Below are positions 54,073 through 64,000 of a DNA stretch of 64,000 bases, one piece after another. Origin of the DNA: Phialocephala subalpina (Eukaryota > Ascomycota > Leotiomycetes > Helotiales > Mollisiaceae); NCBI GenBank assembly GCA_900073065.1, contig FJOG01000008.1, positions 427,762 to 491,761 of the forward strand, in the 5' to 3' direction. Under the pieces are notes generated by a model. That model searched no databases, was not told the origin of the DNA, and saw only the letters and a list, made by a program, of their open reading frames with translations. The translations under genes were made by a program, and so were the position numbers. How positions within the stretch are numbered: the first letter of the stretch is position 1; each line of letters begins with the position of its first letter.

Positions 54073-54687
54073 TCACTGCGAATCCAAAACCCTCCCCATC
54101 CCCTCAAAAACCCCATCAATAACCCCAACCCTCTCCTCCACACTCCCCCAAAACGTCTCAGGAATAGCTACCCAAACTCCCCTATCCCTCAACTCCCTCT
54201 CCAAATCCTCATTTACTCTCCTCCTCGCCTCTTCCAACTTCTGTACTCCCGGAAGCAGGGTCATCAATTTCTCTTCAAATTGATCTGGTGTGAAGGTCCC
54301 GTTGAGGTATTGCTCACATAGAGTTTCTAACGAGGATTTCCACCTTGCGATGAGAATGGGAGAGGTGAGGTAGGTATAGGGGTCGAGGGCGCGCCATGTT
54401 TGAATTTCGTGGTGTGAAATGGTTGCGGAGCAGATGAGGTGGTCGAGGGAGCGGCAGGCGGAGAGGAGGAGGGTGATGCTTGGGGTGGCGGTGATGGTGC
54501 TTATCGTCGTGTTTGTTTTGGGTTTCGACTTCTGATTGAGATGTTTGGTTCTAGGTTTGCGAATTTTCTGACCAGGGAGCTGGAGATTGTGTAGCGGATC
54601 AGCTTTCATAATTGCGGTGCGTGAATTGGTGTGATGTCGTTTGATGGGACTCTGGCAGGAAGACTTAGATGATGGTATAGGTGCCAT
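54073..54687 (-). CDS. Hypothetical protein (204 residues)
   Basis: An intronless frame from ATG. The first 70 residues are basic and Ser/Thr/Pro-rich. The rest is helical and looks like real protein: LLLSACRSLDHLICSATISH, IQTWRALDPYTYLTSPILIA, WKSSLETLCEQYLNGTFTPD, LLPGVQKLEEARRRVNEDLE. No known domain recognised. It is convergent with the permease gene. Confidence 0.55.
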   Translation of the reverse strand: MAPIPSSKSSCQSPIKRHHTNSRTAIMKADPLHNLQLPGQKIRKPRTKHLNQKSKPKTNTTISTITATPSITLLLSACRSLDHLICSATISHHEIQTWRALDPYTYLTSPILIARWKSSLETLCEQYLNGTFTPDQFEEKLMTLLPGVQKLEEARRRVNEDLERELRDRGVWVAIPETFWGSVEERVGVIDGVFEGMGRVLDSQ

Positions 54688-55869
54688 CCCGCGGTTCAGC
54701 TGAATGCCCAGGTCTTATTGTGGTATGATTTCTGTTCTGATAGCCGCGAATCGTATATTGGATGAGTATGCGTGTCGAGTATTATAGCTGTCCAGGATCG
54801 TGGTTGATGAGGATCTGAAAGTATTCCAGATTGAGTCTACTGCCAGATGAGACTGGTTTGAAGTGTCTGATGAATGTCCGAAGTGAGGATACAATTAGTA
54901 TCTAGGTGCCAAAGTACGTGTAAGATGGGGGAATTACGACCATCTAACCGTAGATATGTTGTCCTACCCCGGACGTGGCTGCTAGTCAGAGCCTCGAGGT
55001 CGACATCTGGCGAAGAGAGTACCCGCCTCTGAAAAGCAAGGTGACCGCTTCAGGAGAAAAAAGTGACAATAGTGGAGGCTTCATGATGCTAAAAGGTACC
55101 TTTCCCTCACACCGAGACTTCCTGCAATCAATGATAAGAATGAAGACTAGGAATGTAGCATGCGCGCTGGCGGCCTCGCTGGTTTCGGCCATGTGGTACT
55201 TGCTCCATGGACGAGCGGACTGACCAGTCGCAACACATGGTTTGACACATTGGCGGCTTCGGTAGAAAATTAAGTCTGATTGCGAATCAAATGTTGTGGA
55301 TCGTATGCACTGCCTCTCGGTGAGTTGGTGACATGGTGTGGCGAGGCTGTGAGGCTGAGTTGTCTTATTCGCGACCCGCCGACCTCCCAGCCTCCCAGCC
55401 TCTAAAACCCCAAAGACTAGGCATGAAAATGATTTCTCTTGCATGCTCTAGATATAAAAACTGGGTTTACTGCCACTGGGCGGTTGCCCACTTAAAGCTA
55501 TCGTTCGAGGGCACAAGAAGAGGCACTCTCTTGGGCGCCCTTCGCGAGGCGCGAAGCGAACCAAATTGACCGAACGAATGTGTCACAGCTTTTTATTCAG
55601 GTCTGCATGGCAGAGAAGTATAGAGGTAATTATTTGGTATGTATATATAACGAACTCTATAAGTAATGAGGGGCGCTCAAATGAAGGCAGCGATAATCCA
55701 CTGCGACACCTGTCGTAGCCCCAGTAGCTGAAGATTCTCATGCTTGGGGCCTTTCATACCTGAGAATTCCTATGCTTGAGGATTCTCATGCCTGAGATTC
55801 CCCATACCAGAGAGCGCCGGTGACATTCTGTACCAACGGGGTTTATATCGCACGATATGCCTGCCAATT
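54688..55869. other. Gene-free stretch with short imperfect repeats
   Basis: No supported exon. Near 55728-55805 a block of about 20-base imperfect repeats occurs (GAAGATTCTCATGCTTGGGG, GAGAATTCCTATGCTTGAGG, GATTCTCATGCCTGAG). Otherwise unremarkable. Confidence 0.45.
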
Positions 55870-58375
55870 CTATCGGATTTTGAAGTTAAGATACTTATCA
55901 GAATCATCATAAGGCCACACCGGAAGATCCTTCGAGAGAGCCTCCCCGTCCATGATGCCATGCGCATACGCTTCTCCAATCAAATAATAGAAATGGTCGT
56001 CGGGAGGTCCCATTCTCCTCAGAACGACAGGAACACTACAGCCGAACAGGATACAGATGAGATCCCCTTCCTGGGCACTGGTTGGTGCAAGTCCGAATAG
56101 TCGTTTCTTACCTCCATCATGATGGAACCCTTTCGAGCGAAGAAATTTGCGATTCCATACGACTTCCTGGACACGTTTCAAGAACGTAACCATCGTGGAG
56201 GGAGTATTTGGATTCTCCATCAAGGCACCAGTGCTCAAGTCGCCATTCTGGGTGATGTGGGTGAAGGACTCGAGACACGCACGGTGGTACCAACTCGGTG
56301 CGTTCGTGCCATTAGGTCCACGATCAGCAACGAGTGTTCTCCACAATTCGTCTGGAACCTTCTCAAGCTCAATGTCATCACTCCAACCGCCCATGTCCAA
56401 GCACTCCTGTAGAATCATACCCTGTGCAGCACGTGGTGATAGTCTCTCAATGGTGTCGAGACAGATCCCTTTGGCGTAGAGGATCCCGCTGGCCTTGGCA
56501 ATGGCATTCTGCGCATGGGGATTCGGTGTAGGTCCATCAAATGAATTGTGACCTCCCTGCTGAAAGTACGAGGGGATCTCGTTGGAAGGAGTGGCATCAA
56601 CGTCGTCGCAATATCGGTCGATCTTGGCACACGGCTTGAGTCCAGCAGACGCATTGTAATTTTTGTGATTCTGTCGGCTTGGGATGCCTACCAGGTTATC
56701 TCCATTGCATCGTCCATGAAGCGCCAACTCTGGTCCTCCGAATGCTGAATTTGTGATTGAGGAAACCCAAGTAGGCATCGGCGGAAACGAGTCTGCACTC
56801 AAAGCGGTAATGCTGCGCCGTCGTTCGGTCGACCTTGGAGCCCAATGACGACATATCATATCGAGTGAACTTGACTTTTCAACACAATAATCAATGAAGT
56901 CGGAGTAGATTTCGCGAAGTGGCTTCGCATAATTCGGCGTGATCCGTGGATCGCCGTAAGCGCCTCCAGCTCTTATATCGGCTGCAGGAGTTGAGACAGC
57001 GGAAGCGACTGTCTTTGCTGCTGTCTCCGAGTTGGAGTAGGGTGTGTCGTTCGCAATCGAGAGCACACCATAAACTATGTCCTGGGGGTTGGTGGCCTCG
57101 AAAGCCAGCAACGTTGACACGAGGATCTCAAGGCTCAACAGTCGTTCTAATATTTCTCCATCCTTCGATTTCCGGAAAAGGTTACTCGTCGCTTCTACGA
57201 GGATGCTCGCTCCAAGTGCTCGCATATCCCCAATCGGATCAGGCTCAATACTGTGTCTCTTCAACAGCATGTTGATTTGATCATGCTTTGCTACGAACAA
57301 AGCCACTGCATCCGCAAAGTCTGGCCATTGCATGACTTCCCGTCCGTAATGAACTGTTGCGTCTCTTGCCAATGCTAGTTCCTGTACCCAGGATTTCGGA
57401 GTTAGCATTCCTATTTCAAGCACTTCGAAGAGGAGAGGAGAGGAGAATGTTCCAGAAGTCTCGCGACGCTCAGGACAAACAGAAAAGGGGAATATTGCTC
57501 TGAGAAGGTGGGCTTACCTGGACAACCCAACGTCGACTGAACCACCGGTTCCTCATGAGCCCCACAAACGCAAGCCATCTGTCCACATATTTCTCATCCT
57601 GTATGAGCTGGTCGAGTCGCCTGAGGTCCAACAGCTCCCGAATGAAGTCGAATGTTTGCTTCGTGTATTCCGCTTCAGATTTACGCGTAGCGGGATCTGG
57701 CTCGCCGACTCCTAGCCAAATGCAAATGTTAAATGCTTCGCTATAGATTTCGTTCATTCTGGAAACCTGAATCGTCTTTTCGGCAACATTTTCCTGATTT
57801 ATGCAAATAGCGTCAACCCATAATCGGACCTCATCCTTTGGATGTCGGAGTTGGACAAGTGCGGCGTGTAAGTTTGGCCGCACCCAAAATTTGCGTTGCA
57901 CAATATTTGCGATTGAATGTCGGCCATTTCCTTTCTTGTAGCTTGTGATCGTAATGGGAAAGGAAGGTTCGCCAAGGCCCCAAAAGTATGAAAGGGCTTC
58001 GTATTGATAACTTGGCAGGCCAGGAACAACATTTTTTGTCGAAGGCAATGCGCTAGGTACCAATTTGCATCGTACTGGGTCTGCTTCTATGCCACTGGCC
58101 GAGTCTCCAGGCTGGCCTGGTTCCAAGATCAGGACTCGAATATCTTCTCCTGGGGCGAGCTCTGTATATTGATGTAATTCTCTGACCTTTTCGACCACGC
58201 TCAGTATGGTTCTCGCAGGCTGTTTTGGTGTTCCGTCCTTGTATTTGATTTTCTTCTTGGCCGGCACGATAAAGCCTGCGCGCTTTAGGGGTTTGTCGCG
58301 TAGGTCTATTTCAAGGCCACGTTTCTTTCCTCTGTAACCGTCAGATGGCCCATCACTACCGTATCCGTCAGGCAT
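55870..58375 (-). CDS. HET-domain protein
   Basis: Two exons (58375-57518 and 57381-55870, minus), phase 0, with a 136-base intron; 789 residues. A basic N-terminal leader precedes the HET domain (about 120-300): YEALSYFWGLGEPSFPITIT, HAALVQLRHPKDEVRLWVDA, ICINQENVAEKTIQVSRMNE, ICIWLGVGEPD and RRWVVQ joined to ELALARDATVHYG. The long C-terminal part has PQDIVYGVLSIANDTPYS, LWRTLVADRG and GDLICILFGCSVPVVLRR with YLIGEAYAHGIMDGEAL, common to many HET proteins. Such proteins take part in heterokaryon incompatibility and related recognition; the partner is unknown. This is the intact relative of the relic at 36650. Confidence 0.92.
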
Positions 58376-61311
58376 TGTGACCGAAAATTCGATGAGGTTT
58401 TCGGAAATACTTGGCGAGGCTGCCCTTTAATAATCGATGCGGCTGAAGACTTGACTGGGAGAGTGGTGTGGACGCCACATTATTACCGCCATGCAATTGC
58501 GAGCATGGCTGCATGGCGTCAAGCCGCAGCTGAAAGATGACACCAAAACCTGTATATTTGGCCCCATTCATGCGTGCGCAATCTCTTCTGGGGTGCCTGG
58601 GTTTCGAAGATGCCCTTTGTAGGGGTCGAATCGGACGATCAGGTACCCGTTTGACGGCAGGGTGTAAAATACGCAATTGACATCTGCGATCCCTCGAAAT
58701 CAACAGGCTGGCGCCGATGCACAAAGAACGCCACTGCCACAACTCCGCCGCTGTCGATATGGCGGCGAGACTTGAGTTCCCTCACCGAGATCCCTGAAGC
58801 AGCTCTCAGGGCGAGGACTGACGCTCGGTAGCTGAAACATAGCAGGCTCGCTCGAATCAAAAATGCAAATGTGGAAGTAATACAGCAGCAGCATAATGGC
58901 GTGATAAGTCAAGTTTCCAACAAACAATTCCAACGCAAACGTTACTCGAGTAGCAGGGCGTAGGAGGGACATTCAGTATCGACGTGATTACAATTGGCGT
59001 GCAGACGCCTGAATCCAACACGTCGCCGCGACATCCTTAGGAGATGAGGTCTAGTCAGGCGAATTTCGAGATACTAGAAGGATAATTGGCAACATGAACA
59101 TTGTATTGATATCGATTTCACTTGAAAATAATCCATAGCAAGAATTGAGATTTGAGAAGGTATGGAGGATAGAGAAGAAAGAACGCCTAGCATGTGGAGT
59201 GGCACGCTAGGGTGAGCCTAGTAAACTCTAGAGCCGCACCGTGTGCTAATAGCGATTAACCTAACTTCACCCCGCATCTCAATATTGTCTGCCACCGCGT
59301 CTCGCGACTCTTCTTTTTTTCACACCCTCTGCTTAAGTCAACCACAATATCTATCTTGCGCCTGTAAGTGCCCAGCTTATCAATGAAGCTTCAGGAATTG
59401 TGTCAGATTAACAGTGACTTAGCTTCTGCCAGAAATGCTCGACTCATCATGTACTCTGTACCTCGCATTCAACCTCTACCTTTCCCCAATCCCAAATTGC
59501 ATGATGTCTAGACAAACGCGATTCAGCACACTACAAATTGAGACAAACTCATGTTGAGATAAGCCAATCTGGGGCGGCCCCAATTGCAGGAAAATCCATT
59601 TCGAGGCAAACCAAATTTCGAGACGTATCGAATTTGAGAGAACTCTCATTCGAGAACAACCCCATTTCAGCTTCTGCCGTACCCCTTTCACCCTCTCCCG
59701 GTCAGCGAGGCTCTAGCAATGGGTTGACGGGTTGGGCTACGACAAAATGTTGGCAATGCTTCTGCCAAAGAACATCGAACGAAACTCAGGTTCATACACA
59801 AGACAAAAGTAGCTTCTTATGGCGGGTAGAGCCCTGCGGAGAGGCTATCGAAACACGCAGGAAGATGGCATCGCTCTAAGATCCAAGGTATGGAAGTTCC
59901 AGTTGATTAGGGACTTTCTGACCTGATCATCAACTGTCGACTGTTCCTGGGTCGCACATTGGGAATTGCAGAAGAAGGGCATATGGATCTGCCATACACT
60001 TTGAGGGATTGATGCCGTTCCAATGTTGCTCACCAAATTTGAACCTTCAGCTTGCCGTCTATGATCGTTCCTAAGCCAAAGAAACATCGGCTCAAATGTC
60101 GTGAAGGGCCAACAGAAAAGGGAGCGCCAATTACCAAGCTTTATTCATCGTAGCGAGGCCGTTCATTGGCGTCTCTCAGCCTCAGCATCACATCATTACA
60201 TCACACAGATTGTACCTTCCTTCGTATCTGTCGCCATCGGGTAAAGGTTCTGGACTGAGGAGCATGATTCGCAAGATTCGAGATCTCGCGGTTCAAGGAG
60301 AGTGCTGACCCGCTGAAAAAGCGTGGTTTACAACCCCGCATCCCCACGTCTCCACACTGTCAGCATCCCCACAGAACGCCACGTCTCGACCTGTTAGCTG
60401 GTTTGTGGTGCTGCATCGTTTGACAGCATCGTGACAAGGTCTGGAGGAATATCTTCATCGAGCGTTCTTTCCGGAGAGCCTTGTTGTCCAAGGAGGGACA
60501 AGCATGTGTAAATTGCATCTGCATACCGGACCGGGAACGCTGCACACCTCCGATGTAACTGCAACTCGGATGCAGTTCACAGTGTGCGCTTCCGATGTCT
60601 ATCCTTAAAGTCTGTACCGTATCCGCGATTTTCTATTCTCGACACGCCGTCCCAATATCCCGGAGCTGCCAAGCGCAGAAGTCAAAGACTCCAAGCCCTT
60701 CTCGCTAACGAGTAGAATGTCCCGTTACGATGGCTTCAAAAAGCCGTGGTACCTTGCCGGTGCATCTCCCCGCATTGGCTGAACATTGGCTGAAGTCAGC
60801 ATCTCAGAACACAGAACGTGGCTTCCACATTATACCCGACCCAACGACTTGGCGTTCTTGTTGCCTTCAAGTGTGTTATTGACAGTTCATGATTCGATGT
60901 TTGCTCCCGGACAGCCCTCCATTTGAGACTTTGCCAAGATGGGCCAAGGATCACGACCATCCTCGCTTCCACCTTGTTGCGGGGAGGTGTGTTGACAAGG
61001 TCAGCATGATTGGTCCAAATTTGACATCAATGTCCGTCCACAAATCTGGGTTTCTGCTGGCAGCATGTGCAAGGAAAGCAAAGGCGAGTAAGCGGCCCTT
61101 TTTCTTTTCCCGCCCCCGCATCCGCATGTCTAGACTTCTGGGGTCCCCAGGAGCAAGTTGATAAGAGGAGCTCTCTGGCCCCAAGATCTGGATTTCGAGA
61201 TCAGATCTGCTGTTAAGTGCTTCTGCTGTGTCGATCTCAATTTTTCCATTTCTTCGAAAGCTATTCGTCTTGTTCTTTGGACTCGAGACATATCTCGAAC
61301 TGGCAAGCACG
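58376..61311. other. Long gene-poor stretch
   Basis: About 2.9 kb with no exon that I can support on either strand; the longest ORFs are near 125 codons and have no family features. It contains one imperfect repeat block (59537-59670). The last few hundred bases must include the MFS promoter. Confidence 0.5.
59537..59670. repeat. Imperfect short repeats (GAGACAAAC-like)
   Basis: Variants of ATTGAGACAAACTCATGTTG recur: CATTTCGAGGCAAACCAA, ATTTCGAGACGTATCGAA, TTTGAGAGAACTCTCATTCG and AGAACAACCCC, at spacings of roughly 16-20 bases. Significance unknown. Confidence 0.3.
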
Positions 61312-62975
61312 ATGGCGACCGCCAACGAGAAGCAGATAAACGCAGAACATCGCGTTCCGGATTCTCCGATTGAAGAGAAGTCGAATGCGATCCACGATGA
61401 GACTGCTCATGTGGCAGCAGAAAGGGGACATGCTGCGACTGATGAGTGAGTGAGGTCAACACCTCCGTACGATCTTCACTGATGCCCTAATCAGATATGG
61501 CAACGCCCTCGTACACTTTGACCAAGACGCTGAGAGACGACTACGTCTAAAGATTGATCTATACATCGTCCCTACAGTCTCTTTACTCTATCTTTTCTGC
61601 TTCATCGATCGTGCAAACATTGGTAAGTTATCCTGCTCCATGATCACGAGTCATGCCTGACAATGCTATCAAAGGTAACGCAAAACTTGCTGGTTTCGAA
61701 AAAGATCTTCATCTCGCTGGTTACGATTACAACCGAGTCCTATCCGTCTTTTACATCTCGTACATCATCTTCGAAATTCCTTCGAACATGGCCTGCAAGT
61801 GGATTGGTCCCGGATGGTTCATCCCCACGATATCTCTCGGCTTCGGTATATGCTCTATTTGCACAGCGTTCGTGCATAATATCCATTCTGCATCTGGTGT
61901 TCGCTTTCTTCTCGGCATGTTCGAAGCTGGAATGATGCCGGGTATTGCATACTATCTCTCCCGATGGTACCGCCGTAGCGAACTAGCCTTCCGCCTCTCC
62001 CTCTACATCGTCATGGCTCCCCTCGCAGGCGCATTCGGCGGTCTCCTCGCTTCAGGAATCCTCAAGCTCCATAACTTCGGCGGTCTTCACACCTGGAGGA
62101 TGATCTTCGCAATCGAAGGCATCATTACCTGCGGCCTCTCCCTCATCTCCTACTTCACGCTCACAGATCGTCCCGCAACCGCTCGCTGGCTCACCCAAGC
62201 AGAGAAAGATCTCGCAATTGCACGCGTTAAGTCCGAGCGCGTAGCAACAACCGAAGTCCTCGACCGAATCGACAAGCCCAAGATCCTACGCGGAATCTTC
62301 TCCCCAGTCACCATTAGCACAGCATTCGTCTTCCTCCTCAACAACGTCACAGTCCAAGGTCTCGCTTTCTTCGCTCCAACGATTGTCAAGACGATCTACC
62401 CAAAGAATTCCGTCGTCTCACAACAACTCCACACTGTTCCGCCATACATCGTAGGAGCCTTCTTTACTGTTTTGTTACCATTCCTGAGTTGGCGTTTCGA
62501 CAAGCGAAACATCTTCTTCATTATTTCCGCTCCTTTGGTAATGATCGGCTACATAATGTTCCTCTCCTCCACTGAACCCATGGTCCGCTACGGCGCGACA
62601 TTCATCATTGCTTCCGGTGCCTTCAGTTTCGGCGCACTCTGCAACGCCCAAGTAGCTGCTAATGTCGTTTCCGACACCGCTCGCTCAGCTGCTATCGCTA
62701 CTAATGTCATGTTTGGTAATGTTGGCGGTCTGATTTCGACTTGGTCTTTCTTGCCTTTCGATGGTCCTAATTATCATATTGGCAATGGATTGAATCTTGC
62801 TACGAGTTCAACGATATTTCTGTTGAGTATTATCCTATTATTCTGGATGACGAAGGATAATAAGAGGAGGGAAAAGAAGAACATGGAGACTGAACTTGAA
62901 GGGCTGAGAGGTCTGAGCCAGAAGCAGATCCAAGATTTGGATTGGAGACATCCGGCTTTTAGATGGAAGCCATAG
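61312..62975 (+). CDS. MFS transporter, allantoate-permease (ACS) type
   Basis: Exons 61312-61445, 61495-61622 and 61675-62975 (520 residues), phases 2 and 1, introns of 49 and 52 bases. RRLRLKIDLYIVPTVSLLYL, then CFIDRANI|GNAKLAG, LSVFYISYIIFEIPSNMACK, GVRFLLGMFEAGMMPGIAYY and LSRWYRRSELAFRLSLYIVM are typical of the Dal5/TNA1-like anion:cation symporter family. Twelve helices are evident; the tail is charged (KDNKRREKKNME). Likely substrates are small organic acids or vitamins such as nicotinate or allantoate; which one is not decidable here. Confidence 0.93.
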
Positions 62976-63396
62976 ATTGTTGATCCAGGCGAGAGGATGT
63001 GAATCCATTGTCATGATTGCGATGAGAGAGTGTATAATCTGCCAGCAGGTAATCATGAATTAATTTGCTTACGTTGAAGGTCTATCAGGGCTTCGGTGAT
63101 CTTCAGGGGTGTGGCGCTAATTTTCAGTTTTCAGTGTATTGAACTTGCGGCAATGCCATGTCAACACTTGAAGGGCTCAGCTCCACATTATGCAAGATTT
63201 GACTAGATGCGATTCCATTCCTTTAATTCTAACAGGCGGATACTATCTCTCGTGTCTAAGGGTGCAGAAAGTTTTGTCTCTTATCATATTTATGTACTTG
63301 CCATCCACCAACACCCGCTAGTATGAACATCACGCACATAACCCATGCAATCAGATCCATATAACTTCCACTCCATCAGTATGCTACTTATTTCCT
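62976..63396. other. Intergenic spacer
   Basis: Non-coding sequence between the MFS gene and the convergent small cysteine-rich gene. Nothing further recognised. Confidence 0.4.
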
Positions 63397-63693
63397 TCAG
63401 TCCCAGATCGAGTCAGACACTTTCTCTTTGATTTGTTTCCCCCCTTCGACTGCTAGCGCTACCTCTTCCCCAGAACTCGTGCAAAAGTCGTCACACTTCC
63501 CATGCCCGCAAACCGTACACGTATAATTGGGTGCCAAGTTCTTCGTCCCACAAGACTTATTCCAGATTGGTGATTTGAAGAGATGGTCAAGGGATGGTAG
63601 GAAGCGGGATACGCGACGATCACCACAGCAGAACCAGGGGCCAGAGAAGTGACTTGATGGGACTTCTCGAATGTAGGTCATGCTTGTCTTCAT
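63397..63693 (-). CDS. Small cysteine-rich, zinc-finger-like protein
   Basis: A 98-residue intronless frame from ATG. GPWFCCGDRRVSRF is followed by KSCGTKNLAPNYTCTVCGHG and KCDDFCTS, giving CC..C..C..C..H..C..C spacing. I have seen similar W-x-CC...H-x-x-C-x-x-C small proteins in fungi, probably zinc-binding, without known role. No signal peptide. The 5' side may have another exon. Confidence 0.5.
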   Translation of the reverse strand: MKTSMTYIREVPSSHFSGPWFCCGDRRVSRFLPSLDHLFKSPIWNKSCGTKNLAPNYTCTVCGHGKCDDFCTSSGEEVALAVEGGKQIKEKVSDSIWD

Positions 63694-64000
63694 ATGGGTG
63701 GGTTTTTAGGGAAGGTTTGTTTGAGGGGCTGTGGTGACTGTCGCTTGTGGGCTGATGGTTGAAGACTATAGTGCTGGGGAGCTTGTGGTGTTGATTCGGT
63801 TGAGAGCGCGAGCTGTGAAGATGAAACCTGATGTTGAAGAAAGGAGCACACGCACTTCGTAAAGCCAAACTGGTTATACTTTCATCTAGCTCACACCAGT
63901 CATTCGACACGATTGTGTCAAAATTGATGAATCAAGCCACTCCGACTCATTCAGTGACTCGGTGAATGAGGATCACGCTGAGCAGATTTACTACCAATTC
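63694..64000. other. Window end without recognised genes
   Basis: Only short ORFs reading off the small-protein promoter region. Nothing supported. Confidence 0.35.

Noticed and set aside
55728..55805. CRISPR-like spaced repeats
   Set aside because: Units are imperfect and abutting with no unique spacers, and the genome is eukaryotic.
58700..58972. 90-codon minus-strand ORF upstream of the HET gene
   Set aside because: A weak hydrophobic run only; no consistent exon structure or family pattern.

Overview
The window is nuclear DNA of a filamentous ascomycete. The support is short spliceosomal introns (mostly 44-120 bp, GT..AG with CTAAC/CTAAT-like branch sites), stand-alone eukaryotic housekeeping genes (TFIID subunits, thymidylate kinase, GTP cyclohydrolase I, queuine tRNA-ribosyltransferase subunit) and fungus-typical families (HET, Clr5-ankyrin, DUF1996, LCCL membrane protein, NmrA-like, GH16, CE5 cutinase, CAP). 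The mix and the AT-rich, mutation-scarred islands fit a Leotiomycete (Helotiales-like) genome, but that placement is inference.

Layout. (1) 1-3.7 kb: a tandem array of four paralogues of a small protein that resembles the Ty1/copia retropepsin fold but lacks the catalytic Asp; the third copy is dead. (2) 3.7-6.4 kb: a secreted DUF1996 gene bracketed by CTNAG-rich repeats. (3) 6.4-19.9 kb: accessory DNA with a large Clr5-ankyrin gene, a small membrane protein, a broken GIY-YIG-like gene, a SUR7-like membrane protein, a decayed coiled-coil gene, an intact coiled-coil gene with an N-terminal cysteine module, and a frameshifted cutinase. (4) 20.2-31.6 kb: a compact conserved block with TAF6, thymidylate kinase, GTP cyclohydrolase I, TAF11, QTRT2, an LCCL membrane protein and an NmrA-like protein, mostly in divergent or convergent pairs. 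(5) 32-38.6 kb: a second DUF1996 gene, then an FAD-monooxygenase pseudogene, an AT-rich patch, and a HET/ankyrin relic. (6) 38.6-44.9 kb: a GNAT acetyltransferase, an extreme AT-rich island with a 326-base assembly gap and a MITE-like inverted repeat, a catechol O-methyltransferase, a hypothetical gene and a secreted GH16 glucanase. (7) 46-50.8 kb: an orphan polytopic membrane protein and a CAP-superfamily secreted protein whose signal-peptide codons are split by a complete but mutated Tc1/mariner element. (8) 51.7-64 kb: an APC-family permease with a probable GC-AG intron, a hypothetical gene, a large HET-domain gene, a long gene-poor stretch, an MFS transporter of the allantoate-permease type and a small cysteine-rich protein.

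Most multi-exon models below were built by hand: reading frame, splice phase and expected family motifs had to agree at each junction. Several pseudogenes and the transposon carry TGG-to-TAG/TAA and CAA-to-TAA changes, the pattern expected of repeat-induced point mutation (RIP). The best leads are the Asp-less retropepsin-like array, the transposon-split CAP gene, the inverted repeats around the DUF1996 gene, and the neighbourhood that holds a GIY-YIG-like relic beside a coiled-coil protein with the cysteine module often seen in fungal T5orf172 proteins.
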